From LH-M37 sp032251315 (GTDB lineage Bacteria > Pseudomonadota > Gammaproteobacteria > SZUA-229): 64,000 nucleotides of DNA. Location: the NCBI GenBank assembly GCA_032251315.1, contig JAVVEE010000003.1, forward strand, positions 1 to 64,000. Reading direction: 5' to 3'. The number at the start of each line of letters is the position of its first letter. The first letter of the stretch is position 1. The position numbers and the translations under genes were made by a program. The notes under the pieces were generated by a model. The model saw nothing but the letters and a program-made list of their open reading frames with translations. It was not told where the DNA came from and ran no database searches. This document shows, piece by piece, positions 30,513-40,934 of this stretch.

Positions 30513-31343
30513 ATGTTGATAAACTTCACCAAAATGCAGGGCATCGGTAACGACTTTGTGGTGATTGACGCGATTAACCAGAAAGTCGCGTTGAGCCGCG
30601 AGCAGATCCGCCATATTGCACATCGCCATTATGGCGTGGGTTGCGATCAGCTGCTGCTGGTTGAAAACAGCACACGGACGGATGCCGAATTCCGCTATCG
30701 AATTTTTAATGCCGATGGCGGTGAAGTTGAACAGTGCGGCAACGGCGCGCGCTGCTTTGCCCGTTTCGTGGTCGATGCCGGCATGACCGACAGCACGGTG
30801 ATACCGGTGGAGACCAAATCGGGTCTGATTACCCTGCAACTGGAAGAGGATGACCGTGTTACCGTGGACATGGGCGAGCCGGATTTTAACCCCGCAAGCC
30901 TGCCCTTCGAGGCCAAAGGTGCGTCGGATTACCATGATCTGGTGGTGAATGGCGAGAAATATGCTATAGGTGCTGTATCTATCGGCAATCCGCACGCGGT
31001 GCTGCTGGTGGACTCGGTGCGTGAGGCCCCGGTAAAAACGCTGGGTCCTGCCATCGAAAGTCACTCGCGTTTCCCTCAACGGGTTAATGTGGGCTTTATG
31101 GAGATTGAAGATCGGCGCAATATCAGGGTGCGCGTCTACGAACGGGGGGCAGGTGAAACTCTGGCTTGCGGAACCGGCGCCTGCGCAGCGGTGGCGGTGG
31201 GGATCAGAAATCACCTGCTCGATACGCGCGTACAGGTGGAACTGCGCGGGGGTGATTTAACTATTTATTGGCCGGGACCCGGCAGTCATCTGATGATGAC
31301 GGGACCGGCAGAAACCGTATTTATAGGGCAGATAGAACTTTGA
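30513..31343 (+). CDS. dapF: Diaminopimelate epimerase
   Basis: 276 aa, PLP-independent epimerase converting LL- to meso-diaminopimelate for lysine and peptidoglycan. The two catalytic cysteines lie in EQCGNGAR (Cys75) and [11 protein letters not shown]. The N terminus [20 protein letters not shown] is canonical. It starts 46 bases after a strong terminator, so it needs its own promoter. The stop overlaps the TTG start of the DUF484 gene. Confidence 0.97.
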   Translation: MLINFTKMQGIGNDFVVIDAINQKVALSREQIRHIAHRHYGVGCDQLLLVENSTRTDAEFRYRIFNADGGEVEQCGNGARCFARFVVDAGMTDSTVIPVETKSGLITLQLEEDDRVTVDMGEPDFNPASLPFEAKGASDYHDLVVNGEKYAIGAVSIGNPHAVLLVDSVREAPVKTLGPAIESHSRFPQRVNVGFMEIEDRRNIRVRVYERGAGETLACGTGACAAVAVGIRNHLLDTRVQVELRGGDLTIYWPGPGSHLMMTGPAETVFIGQIEL

Positions 31344-32059
31344 TAACACAAAAAGAAGCGTCTTCAGCGACGACACCGGAAGAAGAAAAAGCAGACGAAG
31401 AGCTGCAGTTAATCCATCTGCTCAAGAGCCACCGGGATATTTTGCAGAGACACCCCGAACTGCTGGCCGAGCTGGAAATACCGCACCCGACCTCCGGCGC
31501 CACCTCGCTCATCGAACGTCAGGTCAGCGTTTTGCGCGGCAACCTGAAAGCCAGTGAAACCCACCTGCGCGAACTGATGGAGATAGCCAGAACCAACGAG
31601 CGTCTGGCAGAGAGCCGGCATCGCATCGCCATCAACCTGCTCGGTTCGCGCGATCTGGTCGATGTCATCAGCGTCCTGCTGGATGAGCTGAAAAATGAGC
31701 TCAAGGCCGAGTTCGCAGACATCAGGCTGTTTTCGGATGACAGCGAGCTGATCGAAAAACACCCCGGCCTGTTCGTGCCCGCCAATACCCCGGTGCTGAG
31801 CAACTTTTCTATCATGCTCAAGCAGAAAAACCCGGTGTGCGGGCGCTGCTCCCCCGAGCAGAACGCCTTTTTGTTTGGCGACAACGCCGAGCAGGTGGCC
31901 TCGGCGGCGGTGATCCCGCTGGTGGCCGGCGCCGAATTAGGACTGCTGGGACTGGGCAGCAGTGAAATCGCCCGTTTCCAGGCTTCGATGGGCACCGAAT
32001 TTCTCAGCCAGATGGGTGAGCTGGTCAGCGCCGCGCTGGCTGTGCAGCTGGAAAAATAA
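31340..32059 (+). CDS. DUF484 family protein
   Basis: 239 aa with a GAF-like fold. Characteristic DUF484 features are [23 protein letters not shown] near the N terminus and [20 protein letters not shown] coiled-coil. The C-terminal GAF-like part contains [20 protein letters not shown] start it at the TTG at 31340, which overlaps the dapF TGA as TTGA. A longer frame begins inside dapF and is unlikely. It sits between dapF and xerC as in E. coli yigA. Function unknown. Confidence 0.85.
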   Translation: MITQKEASSATTPEEEKADEELQLIHLLKSHRDILQRHPELLAELEIPHPTSGATSLIERQVSVLRGNLKASETHLRELMEIARTNERLAESRHRIAINLLGSRDLVDVISVLLDELKNELKAEFADIRLFSDDSELIEKHPGLFVPANTPVLSNFSIMLKQKNPVCGRCSPEQNAFLFGDNAEQVASAAVIPLVAGAELGLLGLGSSEIARFQASMGTEFLSQMGELVSAALAVQLEK

Positions 32060-32062
32060 ACC

Positions 32063-32980
32063 ATGCCGCCGGCAGAGAATACAGCGCCAGCAGAATGGCA
32101 GCTGCCGTTAGAGCGGTTTTTCATCTATCTTGAATCCGAACGCAAGTATTCCAGCCACACCCTCTCGGCCTATCAGCGCGATATCAACGCCTTCACCGCT
32201 TATTGCGAGCAGCAGTATCAGACCGACTGGGCAGAGATTGATGAGGCATTGATCCGGCAGTTTGTCGCCAGCCAGCATCGCAAGGGGCTTTCCGGTCGAA
32301 GTTTGCAGCGGCGACTGTCCGCGGTTCGAACCCTGTTTAACTATCTGCGCCGCCACTATGGGCTGAAAAACAACCCGGCGGTTGGCGTACCCGCGCCCAA
32401 ATCGCCCAAACGCCTGCCTGAAACACTGGGAGTCGACCAGCTCAACCGCCTGCTGGCCCAGCCCGATGATGACCCGCTGGCGCGTCGCGACCACGCCATG
32501 ATGGAATTGCTATATGGCTGCGGCCTGCGTCTGTCCGAGCTGACCGGGCTGAATCTGGTGGACATCGACTGGCAGCAGCGTGTGCTGTCGGTGATGGGCA
32601 AGGGCAATAAACAGCGGCGTGTTCCCTTCGGCAAAAAAGCGCTGGAAGCCCTGAACATCTGGATAACAGCGCGGACACAGTTACTCAGGCAGGAGCAGCC
32701 TGCACTGTTTCTGAGCAAAAACGGCCGGCGCATCAGCAACCGCAACGTGCAGCAGCGGCTTAAAAACCGGGCGCTGAAACAGGGCCTCAACGGCAATGCC
32801 TACCCCCACATGCTGAGGCACTCATTTGCCTCGCACATTCTGGAATCATCCGGCGACCTGCGCGCAGTACAGGAGTTGCTGGGTCACGCCAACCTCACTA
32901 CCACCCAAATCTACACCCATCTGGATTTCCAGCATCTGGCCGGGGTTTACGACAAAGCTCACCCGAGATCGCGTAAGTAG
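32063..32980 (+). CDS. xerC: Site-specific tyrosine recombinase XerC
   Basis: 305 aa, resolves chromosome dimers at dif together with XerD. N-terminal SAM-like core-binding domain ([20 protein letters not shown]) and C-terminal catalytic domain. The catalytic residues are Arg in [10 protein letters not shown], His and Arg in [12 protein letters not shown], His in [10 protein letters not shown] and the nucleophile Tyr in QIYTHLD. It starts 3 bases after the DUF484 stop. Confidence 0.97.
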   Translation: MPPAENTAPAEWQLPLERFFIYLESERKYSSHTLSAYQRDINAFTAYCEQQYQTDWAEIDEALIRQFVASQHRKGLSGRSLQRRLSAVRTLFNYLRRHYGLKNNPAVGVPAPKSPKRLPETLGVDQLNRLLAQPDDDPLARRDHAMMELLYGCGLRLSELTGLNLVDIDWQQRVLSVMGKGNKQRRVPFGKKALEALNIWITARTQLLRQEQPALFLSKNGRRISNRNVQQRLKNRALKQGLNGNAYPHMLRHSFASHILESSGDLRAVQELLGHANLTTTQIYTHLDFQHLAGVYDKAHPRSRK

Positions 32981-33041
32981 GTCTTTACTGCCGGCGTTTC
33001 GTGTAAAATTAGCGGTCTTGAAGATTAGCGGGAGCAAAGGT

Positions 33042-33575
33042 GTGGAAACATTTCATGGTACAACCATCGTGACAGTGCGACGAGGCGGCAATGTGGTAGT
33101 CGGCGGGGACGGTCAGGTTACACTGGGCAATACTGTCATGAAAGGCAACGCCATCAAGGTCCGTAAAATTTATCACGACAAGGTCATTGTGGGCTTCGCC
33201 GGCGCCACCGCCGATGCGTTCACCCTGCTGGAAAGATTTGAAGGCATGCTGGAACGCCATAGCGGGCAGCTGAAACGCGCCGCCGTCGAGCTCGCCAAAG
33301 ACTGGCGCACTGATCGCATGTTGCGAAAACTGGAAGCCATGCTGATCGTGGCCGACAAGGAAACCTCCCTGCTGGTCTCAGGCACCGGCGACGTGGTGGA
33401 TACCCAGGATGACCTGATCGCCATCGGCTCGGGCGGGCCTTATGCCCAGTCGGCGGCGCGCGCCCTGTTTGAGAACACCGAGATGTCGGCGCGCGATATT
33501 GTGGAAAAAAGTCTGGCCATAGCCGGCGACATCTGCATCTACACTAATCAAAATCGAACTCTTGAAGAGTTATAA
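33042..33575 (+). CDS. hslV: ATP-dependent protease proteolytic subunit HslV
   Basis: 177 aa. Start GTG at 33042 with GGGAG 8 bases upstream, giving [16 protein letters not shown]. Cleavage before the second Thr of HGTTIV exposes the N-terminal Thr nucleophile. GGDGQVT and NRTLEEL at the end are typical. Forms the dodecameric core that pairs with HslU. The frame is open well upstream into xerC, but that part is not protein-like. hslU follows after 62 bases. Confidence 0.97.
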   Translation: METFHGTTIVTVRRGGNVVVGGDGQVTLGNTVMKGNAIKVRKIYHDKVIVGFAGATADAFTLLERFEGMLERHSGQLKRAAVELAKDWRTDRMLRKLEAMLIVADKETSLLVSGTGDVVDTQDDLIAIGSGGPYAQSAARALFENTEMSARDIVEKSLAIAGDICIYTNQNRTLEEL

Positions 33576-33637
33576 ATTGAAGAGTCACGTGCCTCGCAGC
33601 GATAATGCGGCAGGCCAAAATTTAACAGGTTGAAATT

Positions 33638-34966
33638 ATGTCTGAAATGACTCCCCGCGAAATTGCACGAGAGCTGGATAAGCACATCATCGGTCAGCAA
33701 AAGGCCAAACGCGCCGTGGCGATTGCGCTGCGCAACCGCTGGCGACGGATGCAGATTAAGGAAGAACTGCGCAACGAAATCACTCCCAAGAACATCCTGA
33801 TGATCGGCCCTACCGGGGTCGGCAAAACCGAAATTGCGCGTCGTCTGGCGCACCTCGCCAACGCCCCCTTTGTTAAGGTGGAGGCGACTAAATTCACCGA
33901 AGTGGGCTATGTTGGCCGCGAAGTTGATTCCATCATCCGCGATCTGGTGGAAATGTCGGTGAAAACTGCGCGCGAACAGGAAATCGAAAAGGTCAAGCAT
34001 CTGGCGGAAGCGGCCGCCGAAGAGCGCATACTCGACGCCCTGCTGCCCTCGGCGCGCAACGAGTTTGGCGAGCCCGAGGTACAGGAGTCAGGCACCCGGC
34101 AGAAATTCAGGGAGAAACTGCGCAACGGCGAGCTGGACGATAAAGAGATAGAAATCGAAGTAGCGGCCACGCCCATGGGCATGGAGATTATGGCGCCGCC
34201 GGGTATGGAAGAGATGACCAGTCAGCTGCAGGGCATGTTTCAGAACATGGCAAAAGAGCGCAAAAAAACCAGCAAGATGCGCATCGATCAGGCATACAAG
34301 ATACTGCTGGAAGAGGAGGCGGGCAAGCTGCTCAAGGAGGAGGAGATCAAGACCCGCGCGGTCGAAAATGCAGAGCAGAATGGCATCGTTTTTATCGACG
34401 AAATCGACAAGGTGACCAAACGCGCCGACTCCGGCAGCGGCGGCGATGTCTCGCGCGAAGGCGTGCAGCGTGATCTGTTGCCGCTGGTAGAGGGCTGCAC
34501 GGTGAGCACGAAATATGGCATGGTCAAAACCGACCATATCCTGTTCATCGCTTCAGGCTCTTTTCACCTCACCAAACCCTCCGACCTGATTCCTGAATTG
34601 CAGGGGCGCCTGCCCATCCGGGTCGAGCTGGACGCCCTTAACGCCGAGGATTTCCAGCGCATACTGACCGAACCGGATGCGTCCCTAACCCTGCAATACA
34701 AGGCGCTGATGCAGACCGAAGGCGTGGAGCTGGAATTCGCTGCCGATGGTGTCAGGCGACTTGCGGAAATCGCCTTCAGCGTAAATGAAAGCGCCGAAAA
34801 TATCGGTGCGCGCCGGCTGCACACCGTGATGGAAAGATTGCTGGATGAAATCTCATACGACGCCCCCGACAAGTCCGGCACAAAAATCATCATTGACGCG
34901 GCCTATGTTGAAAACAGTCTGGGCGAACTGGCCAAGGATGAAGATCTGAGCCGCTACATTTTATAA
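33638..34966 (+). CDS. hslU: ATP-dependent protease ATPase subunit HslU
   Basis: 442 aa AAA+ unfoldase. N terminus [18 protein letters not shown], Walker [16 protein letters not shown], Walker [12 protein letters not shown]. The I domain (~110-240) has the acidic, Met-rich insertion, and the C-terminal tail ends DLSRYIL, which docks into HslV. AGGTTGA precedes the ATG. Confidence 0.98.
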   Translation: MSEMTPREIARELDKHIIGQQKAKRAVAIALRNRWRRMQIKEELRNEITPKNILMIGPTGVGKTEIARRLAHLANAPFVKVEATKFTEVGYVGREVDSIIRDLVEMSVKTAREQEIEKVKHLAEAAAEERILDALLPSARNEFGEPEVQESGTRQKFREKLRNGELDDKEIEIEVAATPMGMEIMAPPGMEEMTSQLQGMFQNMAKERKKTSKMRIDQAYKILLEEEAGKLLKEEEIKTRAVENAEQNGIVFIDEIDKVTKRADSGSGGDVSREGVQRDLLPLVEGCTVSTKYGMVKTDHILFIASGSFHLTKPSDLIPELQGRLPIRVELDALNAEDFQRILTEPDASLTLQYKALMQTEGVELEFAADGVRRLAEIAFSVNESAENIGARRLHTVMERLLDEISYDAPDKSGTKIIIDAAYVENSLGELAKDEDLSRYIL

Positions 34967-35003
34967 AGCCCGTATTAACGAAATTCCTCAACGAGAAAAG
35001 ATT

Positions 35004-35357
35004 ATGGTAAAACCAACTGATATCAAACTGCATCAAAACAGCCGGATACTTGAACTGACTTATGACGACGGCGTCCATTTTGAACTGCCCTGCGAATACC
35101 TCAGGGTCTATTCGCCCTCTGCGGCCGTCACCGGCCACGGCCCGGGACAGGAAGTGCTGCAACTCAACAAGGAGGAGGTCAACATTACCGGCATCGAGCC
35201 GCAGGGCAACTATGCCATCAAGCTGATATTTGACGATAAGCACGATACCGGCCTGTATACCTGGGACTATCTCTATGAGCTGGGTTCAAAGTATGAGGAA
35301 AAGTGGCAGGATTATTTAGACCGCCTGGGCAAAGCCGGGCACGAACGCAAGGCTTAA
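35004..35357 (+). CDS. DUF971 (gamma-butyrobetaine hydroxylase-like N-terminal) protein
   Basis: 117 aa. The family pattern is clear: [22 protein letters not shown], then [27 protein letters not shown]. In larger proteins this domain precedes 2OG oxygenases; alone it is found widely in proteobacteria near hslVU and ubiE, as here. Biochemical role unclear. Confidence 0.88.
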   Translation: MVKPTDIKLHQNSRILELTYDDGVHFELPCEYLRVYSPSAAVTGHGPGQEVLQLNKEEVNITGIEPQGNYAIKLIFDDKHDTGLYTWDYLYELGSKYEEKWQDYLDRLGKAGHERKA

Positions 35358-35380
35358 GCGCATACAAGCCAGGAAATAAC

Positions 35381-36127
35381 ATGAGCGGAAAGAAAACCCA
35401 TTTTGGTTTCAAGCAGGTAGAGGCGGACAAAAAAGCCGCGCTGGTGGCCGACGTGTTCAGCTCGGTGGCGGGCAAGTACGACATCATGAACGATGTCATG
35501 TCCATGGGCGTGCACCGCATCTGGAAGAAAATCGCCATGATGCACACCGGCCTGAAAAAGGGCCAGCACGCGCTGGATGTGGCCGGTGGCACCGGCGACC
35601 TCACCTTATATATGGCAGAGCAGGTCGGCGCCACGGGCGAGGTGGTTATTTCCGACATCAACCCGGCGATGCTGGAGCAGGGGCGGCGTCGGCTGGTCGA
35701 TAAAGGCGTAGTCGGCAACGTCAAATTTGTCGAAGCCAATGCCGAAAAGCTGCCTTTCGAAGACAACAGCTTTAATTGTGTCACCATCGCCTTTGGCCTG
35801 CGCAATGTCACCGACAAAGACAAGGCGCTGAGTGAGATGTACCGGGTACTCAAACCCGGTGGGCGTCTGCTGGTACTCGAATTTTCCAAACCGGTGCTGC
35901 CGGGCCTGGATAAGATTTATGACATCTATTCATTCAAGGTGCTGCCCATGATGGGCAAGCTGATCGCCAACGATGAAAAGAGTTATCGTTATCTGGCCGA
36001 GTCCATCCGTATGCACCCCGATCAGGCCGCGCTGAAAGAGATGATGGCCAATGCCGGTTTCGAGCGCTGTACCTACACCAACATGAGCGGCGGCATTGTT
36101 GCTCTGCACAAAGGCTTTAAGCTTTAA
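35381..36127 (+). CDS. ubiE: Ubiquinone/menaquinone biosynthesis C-methyltransferase UbiE
   Basis: 248 aa SAM-dependent methyltransferase. The SAM-binding motif I is [18 protein letters not shown]. The UbiE signatures are [17 protein letters not shown] and [25 protein letters not shown]. The ATG at 35381 is used; upstream in-frame codons overlap the DUF971 end. ubiJ starts at the very next base after its stop, which indicates tight coupling. Confidence 0.97.
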   Translation: MSGKKTHFGFKQVEADKKAALVADVFSSVAGKYDIMNDVMSMGVHRIWKKIAMMHTGLKKGQHALDVAGGTGDLTLYMAEQVGATGEVVISDINPAMLEQGRRRLVDKGVVGNVKFVEANAEKLPFEDNSFNCVTIAFGLRNVTDKDKALSEMYRVLKPGGRLLVLEFSKPVLPGLDKIYDIYSFKVLPMMGKLIANDEKSYRYLAESIRMHPDQAALKEMMANAGFERCTYTNMSGGIVALHKGFKL

Positions 36128-36754
36128 ATGCAGGGCGCAGTGACCGAAACCGCCATCGCCTGGCTCGACGCCGCGATCAACCGGTATCTGTCACTGGACC
36201 CCGAAGTGCAGGAAAAGCTGGCCGCGCTGGAAGGCCGGATAATCGCGGTGCAGATAACCGGGGTGAACCGGACCCTGTACTTTTTTCCGCACCAGGCGGG
36301 CATGAATGTGGCCGAGCAGTATCAGGGCCCGGCCGATACCACGCTCAGGGGCTCGCCCATCGCCCTGCTGAAAATGAGCCTGAGCCGCGATGCGGCCCCG
36401 CTTATGCTCAAGGGCGAAGTTGAGATCGAAGGCGATGTACGCCTGGGCCGCCGCTTCAAGAAAATTCTTACTGAGATGGATGTGGACTGGGAGGAATACA
36501 TCGCCCGGGTTATCGGCGATGCGCCGGCGCATCACCTGTTCAGTATGGCCAAAAAAATAATAAACTGGGGGCAGCAGGCGAGTACTGATGTTGCTTCGGA
36601 TGTTTCTGAATATCTTCAGGAAGAGAGCCGGGATGTCGTCAGCAAACCCGAGCTGGAGATGTTTTACGAAGAGGTCGACGCGCTACGAACCCGCCTTGAT
36701 CGGGCGCAGGCCCGGTTCGATGCGCTGAAAACCAACAACAATAAAAAGACCTAA
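36128..36754 (+). CDS. ubiJ: Ubiquinone biosynthesis accessory factor UbiJ (SCP2 domain)
   Basis: 208 aa. The N-terminal SCP2 sterol-carrier-like domain includes TTLRGSPIALLKMSLSRDAAPL and EIEGDVRLGRRFKKILTEMDVDWEE. The C terminus is a charged helix. It is the lipid-binding member of the cytosolic Ubi complex that binds ubiquinone intermediates. Placement between ubiE and ubiB is diagnostic. Confidence 0.93.
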   Translation: MQGAVTETAIAWLDAAINRYLSLDPEVQEKLAALEGRIIAVQITGVNRTLYFFPHQAGMNVAEQYQGPADTTLRGSPIALLKMSLSRDAAPLMLKGEVEIEGDVRLGRRFKKILTEMDVDWEEYIARVIGDAPAHHLFSMAKKIINWGQQASTDVASDVSEYLQEESRDVVSKPELEMFYEEVDALRTRLDRAQARFDALKTNNNKKT

Positions 36755-36780
36755 CTGTCTAGATTTAGACCTGAAAAATA

Positions 36781-38445
36781 ATGAGATTAATTGGACCGAA
36801 ACAATTTGTTCGACTGCTGCGCATCAATTACGTCCTGGCGTGGCACGGGCTGGATGAAATTATTTTCGCCACGCACCTGCTGCGCCCGTTTCGTTTTCTG
36901 ATCTACTTCCTGCCCTGGAACTGGTTCAGACCCAAACGCGCGCCCCGAGGTGTACGCATCCGGCGCGCACTGGAAGATCTCGGCCCGGTATTCATAAAGT
37001 TCGGACAGATGCTGTCCACCCGCAGAGACCTGCTGGCCGACGACATCGCCGACGAACTGGAGCTGCTGCAGGATGCCGTACCGCCATTCAGCAACGAAAA
37101 AGCGCGCGCCATTGTGGAGAAAGCCTTTGGCCAGTCGCTGGAAGAACTGTTCGAAATGTTTGAAGCAGCGCCGCTGGCTTCGGCTTCGGTGGCGCAGGTT
37201 CACGTGGCCCGGCTGAATAGCGGTGAAGACGTGGTGGTTAAAATACTGCGACCCGATATCCTGCCCGTGATCAGTCGTGATATCTCCTTGCTCTATATCA
37301 TTGCTGAATGGGCGGCTCGCTATTCCTCAGATGTTCGCCGTCTGCGCCCGGTCGAGGTGGTGGCGGAATACGAAAAGACCATCGTCGATGAACTGGACCT
37401 GATGCGCGAAGCCGCCAATGCCAGCCAGCTGCGCAGGCATTTTGAAGGCTCTCAAGAACTGTACGTGCCCGAAATCTACTGGGAATACACACGCAAAAAC
37501 GTGCTGGTGATGGAGCGCATTTACGGCACGCCGATACGCCACACCGAAGCCCTGAAGCACAAAAATACCAACATGAAAAGGCTGGCCGAGCTGGGCGTGG
37601 AAATCTTTTTTACGCAGGTGTTCACGCACAACTTTTTCCACGCCGACATGCACCCCGGCAATATCTTTGTGGACACCGAAAACCCGGAATCGCCCCAATA
37701 CATCGCGGTCGACTTCGGCATCATGGGTTCGCTCAGTCAGGTGGACAAGCGCTATCTGGCGGAAAACTTTCTCGCCTTCTTTCGCCGCGACTACAACAAG
37801 GTGGCCCGTCTGCATGTGGAGTCCGGCTGGGTGCCCGCGGGCACCCGCGTGGAAGAGTTTGAATCGGCCATTCGCAGTGTCTGTGAACCAATTTTCGAAC
37901 GCCCACTCAAAGAGATCTCATTCGGGCAATTGCTGCTGAGACTGTTCCAGACCGCGCGGCGCTTCAACATGGAAGTGCAGCCGCAGCTGGTGCTGTTACA
38001 GAAAACCCTGCTCAATATCGAAGGCCTGGGTAGGCAGCTGTATCCCGAACTCGATCTCTGGACCACCGCCAAACCCTTCCTTGAACGCTGGATGGATGAG
38101 CAGATTGGCACCAAGGCCATGCTGCGCGGCATTAAGGAAAATCTGCCCTACATGGTGGAAAAACTGCCCGAGCTGCCGATGCTGATCTACCAGACGCTGA
38201 AAAATTCAGCCGAAGGTCAGGACCAGGAAGCGCAGCTGCAGGAGTTCAGGAAGATCCGCGCCGAAATCAAGCGCGGCAATCAGCGCAATGTCATCGCTAT
38301 CGGCGGGGCCAGTCTGCTGCTGAGCGCATTCATTGTTTTCGGCCTGGACGGTTACGCACCCGCCACCTTCATGGGCGCGCCCGTAATCTCCTGGATACTG
38401 GGCGGTATCGGCGGCTTCTTTTTACTGTTCGCCTTTCAGGATTAG
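36781..38445 (+). CDS. ubiB: Ubiquinone biosynthesis regulatory protein kinase-like UbiB
   Basis: 554 aa atypical kinase-like ATPase. N-terminal KxGQ motif in [15 protein letters not shown], an Ala-rich loop [15 protein letters not shown] in place of the Gly loop, [18 protein letters not shown], and [11 protein letters not shown] catalytic loop with VDFGIMG. Two C-terminal membrane spans follow ([20 protein letters not shown] and [15 protein letters not shown]). Needed for coenzyme Q synthesis and probably for lipid extraction. Normal length. Confidence 0.97.
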   Translation: MRLIGPKQFVRLLRINYVLAWHGLDEIIFATHLLRPFRFLIYFLPWNWFRPKRAPRGVRIRRALEDLGPVFIKFGQMLSTRRDLLADDIADELELLQDAVPPFSNEKARAIVEKAFGQSLEELFEMFEAAPLASASVAQVHVARLNSGEDVVVKILRPDILPVISRDISLLYIIAEWAARYSSDVRRLRPVEVVAEYEKTIVDELDLMREAANASQLRRHFEGSQELYVPEIYWEYTRKNVLVMERIYGTPIRHTEALKHKNTNMKRLAELGVEIFFTQVFTHNFFHADMHPGNIFVDTENPESPQYIAVDFGIMGSLSQVDKRYLAENFLAFFRRDYNKVARLHVESGWVPAGTRVEEFESAIRSVCEPIFERPLKEISFGQLLLRLFQTARRFNMEVQPQLVLLQKTLLNIEGLGRQLYPELDLWTTAKPFLERWMDEQIGTKAMLRGIKENLPYMVEKLPELPMLIYQTLKNSAEGQDQEAQLQEFRKIRAEIKRGNQRNVIAIGGASLLLSAFIVFGLDGYAPATFMGAPVISWILGGIGGFFLLFAFQD

Positions 38446-38485
38446 GCCGAATTATTTCAGCCCACGGGCGACAGAGTTAGTCATA

Positions 38486-38615
38486 CTAACAAAACGCATG
38501 GAAAGGATACCCTTCAATCAAGACCGTCAGCAGCAGGGATGCTGCTGCCGAGCGTACACGGATGTATTCTCAGCGCGTCTTGATTGAAGGGTATCCTTTC
38601 CATGTAACTCAATAG
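38486..38615. mobile_element. MITE-like element, copy 1 (130 bp, TA target duplication)
   Basis: A non-coding element between ubiB and uvrD. Near each end lies a perfect 28-bp inverted repeat starting CATGGAAAGGATACCC, and the outer ends are CTA/TAG. The element is flanked by TA on both sides (38484-38485 and 38616-38617). The middle contains a second hairpin, CAGCAGCA / TGCTGCTG. A near-identical inverted copy lies at 53426-53554. TA duplications suggest mobilisation by an IS630/Tc1-mariner transposase, which is not in the window. Confidence 0.85.
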
Positions 38616-38637
38616 TAAATCACGGGGAAATAGTTTA

Positions 38638-40866
38638 ATGAGTGAAGTCGATAGCGGTGTAATGCCTTCAGACTTTATCCGGTGCGACAGCACCGACGTG
38701 TCACATATTCTCGACGGGCTGAACGCCGCGCAACGCGAAGCGGTCACGGTGGCGCCGGGTCACGTGCTGGTGCTGGCGGGGGCGGGCAGCGGCAAAACCA
38801 GCGTGCTGGTGCACCGCATCGCCTGGCTGAATCAGGTGGAAAACATCTCCGCCTACAACATTTTCGCGGTGACCTTTACCAACAAGGCGGCCGCCGAAAT
38901 GCGCAAGCGTGTGGAGAAACTCCAGGGCATTCCGCTCTCCGGCATGTGGGTGGGTACCTTCCACGGACTGGCGCACCGCTTCCTGCGCTCGCACTGGCAG
39001 GAGGCCGGCCTGCCGCAGGCCTTCCAGATTCTCGATTCCGATGACCAGTACCGCATGATCCGCCGCATCCTCAAAGGCCTGGGTCTGGACGAAGCCAAAT
39101 GGCCGCCCAAACAGGCGCAGGCCTTCATCAATGCCCGCAAGGACGAAGGCCAACGCCCCAAGCACATCGACACCGGACGCAACCCACTATACGTGCAACT
39201 GGTGCGCATCTACAGCGCCTACGAAGCGGCCTGCGAAAAAGCCGGTGCGGTCGACTTTGCCGAACTGCTGCTGCGCACCCTGGAACTGGTGCGCGATAAC
39301 GCCACCCTGCAACAGCACTACCAGCAGCGTTTCCGCCACATCCTGGTCGACGAGTTTCAGGATACCAACACCATCCAGTACGCCCTCATCCGGCTGCTGG
39401 CGGGCAGCAAAAACCACGTCTTCATCGTCGGCGATGACGACCAGGCCATCTACGGCTGGCGCGGCGCGCGCGTGGAAAACATCCAGCTGTTCCAGAAACA
39501 TTTCCAGACCAGCGACATCGTGCGTCTGGAACAGAACTACCGCTCGACCACCACCATCCTGTCGGCGGCCAACGCCATCATCGACAACAACAGCGGCCGC
39601 CTGGGCAAAAAGCTCTGGAGCAGCGGCGAAGACGGCGAGCCCATCCTTTATTACCGGGCCTTCCACGAATACGACGAAGCCCGCTACGTGCTCGACCACG
39701 TCAAACAGTGGATCGAACAGGGCGGGGCGCGCTCGGACATCGCCATCCTCTACCGTTCCAACGCGCAGTCCCGTGTATTCGAGGAACGCTTTGTCAGCGA
39801 AGGTATTCCCTATCGGGTCTACGGCGGCCTGCGTTATTTCGACCGCGCCGAAATCAAGGACGCGCTGGCCTACCTGCGCCTGATCAACAACCGCAACGAC
39901 ATGGCCTCGTTCGAACGGGTGGTGAACACGCCCACGCGCGGCATCGGTGATCGCACCGTCGAACGCATTCGCGAAATCGCCCGCGATCAGGACGTGGCCC
40001 TGTGGCAGGCGGCGCAAAGCCTGATCGATACAAAAGCCCTCACCGCCCGCGCCGCCAATGCACTGAGCGGATTCATGACCCTGATTGACACCATGGCGGC
40101 CGACACCGAATCGCTGCCACTGTTCGAGCGCATCGATCACGTCATTCACCACAGCGGGTTGATTGAGCAGTACGGCAAGGAGAAAACTGAAAAGGCCGAA
40201 GCCAAAGTGGAAAACCTCGAAGAGCTGATCAGCGCCGGTCGGGGTTTCGAGTTTGATGCCAACGCCGAAGAGCTGGCCGGCATGGACGAACTCACCGCCT
40301 TCCTCACCCACGCCGCGCTCGAAGCGGGCGAAAGTCAGGGCGATGCCTGGCAGGACTGCGTGCAGATGATGACCCTGCACAGCGCCAAAGGCCTGGAATT
40401 CCCCCTGGTGTTTCTGGTCGGGCTGGAAGAGGGGCTGTTCCCCAGCCAGCGCTCGCTGGAAGAAGAGGGCAAGCTCGAAGAAGAGCGTCGATTGTGCTAC
40501 GTCGGCATCACTCGCGCGCGCCAGAAACTGGTGATGACCTGCGCCGAACATCGCCGCCTCTACGGACAGGATCTCTGCCCGGAACCCTCGCGCTTCATCA
40601 GCGAAATCCCCCAGCACCTGCTTACCGAAGTGCGCGCCAAACCCACCATCAGCCAGCCGCTGTATTCACCCTCGGCGATGAAGTCGAAAGAAACCGAATC
40701 GATCAACGGCCTGCGCATCGGCCAGCGCGTAATGCACGGCAAATTCGGTGAAGGCGTCATAACCAACCTCGAAGGCAGTGGCGCACATGCCCGTGTTGAA
40801 GTAAATTTCGAATACAAAGGCAGCAAGTGGCTGGTGATGAGTTACGCTAACCTGCAACCGGCCTGA
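38638..40866 (+). CDS. uvrD: DNA helicase II UvrD
   Basis: 742 aa superfamily 1A 3'-5' helicase for nucleotide excision and mismatch repair. Motif I is LAGAGSGKTSVLVHR, motif II VDEFQDTN, motif III GDDDQAIYGWRGA, and motifs IV-VI include QNYRSTTTIL, TLHSAKGLEFPLVF and YVGITRARQKL. The C-terminal RNA polymerase/DNA-binding tail (IGQRVMHGKFGEGVITNLEG) identifies UvrD rather than Rep. About 20 N-terminal residues precede the usual start VSHILDGLNAAQREAV. The MITE-like copy lies 22 bases before the ATG. Confidence 0.97.
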   Translation: MSEVDSGVMPSDFIRCDSTDVSHILDGLNAAQREAVTVAPGHVLVLAGAGSGKTSVLVHRIAWLNQVENISAYNIFAVTFTNKAAAEMRKRVEKLQGIPLSGMWVGTFHGLAHRFLRSHWQEAGLPQAFQILDSDDQYRMIRRILKGLGLDEAKWPPKQAQAFINARKDEGQRPKHIDTGRNPLYVQLVRIYSAYEAACEKAGAVDFAELLLRTLELVRDNATLQQHYQQRFRHILVDEFQDTNTIQYALIRLLAGSKNHVFIVGDDDQAIYGWRGARVENIQLFQKHFQTSDIVRLEQNYRSTTTILSAANAIIDNNSGRLGKKLWSSGEDGEPILYYRAFHEYDEARYVLDHVKQWIEQGGARSDIAILYRSNAQSRVFEERFVSEGIPYRVYGGLRYFDRAEIKDALAYLRLINNRNDMASFERVVNTPTRGIGDRTVERIREIARDQDVALWQAAQSLIDTKALTARAANALSGFMTLIDTMAADTESLPLFERIDHVIHHSGLIEQYGKEKTEKAEAKVENLEELISAGRGFEFDANAEELAGMDELTAFLTHAALEAGESQGDAWQDCVQMMTLHSAKGLEFPLVFLVGLEEGLFPSQRSLEEEGKLEEERRLCYVGITRARQKLVMTCAEHRRLYGQDLCPEPSRFISEIPQHLLTEVRAKPTISQPLYSPSAMKSKETESINGLRIGQRVMHGKFGEGVITNLEGSGAHARVEVNFEYKGSKWLVMSYANLQPA

Positions 40867-40934
40867 TCAATAAAAATTCAAAATATAAAAACTTTTGTCC
40901 GCCTCCCCGGCGGTGAATAAAAAAGGAAAAAAAC

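Noticed and set aside
30471..31214. 247-codon open frame antisense to dapF
   Set aside because: dapF on the other strand is complete with both catalytic cysteines; the antisense frame is an artefact of codon bias.
32826..33041. N-terminal extension of hslV into xerC
   Set aside because: The extension is xerC sequence read out of frame. HslV must start just before HGTTIV, and GTG 33042 has a good ribosome site.
38514..38747. 77-codon open frame over MITE copy 1 and the start of uvrD (minus strand)
   Set aside because: Same reason: it reads the repeat in reverse and runs into uvrD.
39187..40617. 476-codon open frame antisense to uvrD
   Set aside because: It is the mirror of a GC-rich coding sequence; no motif or ribosome site, whereas uvrD on the plus strand has all seven helicase motifs.
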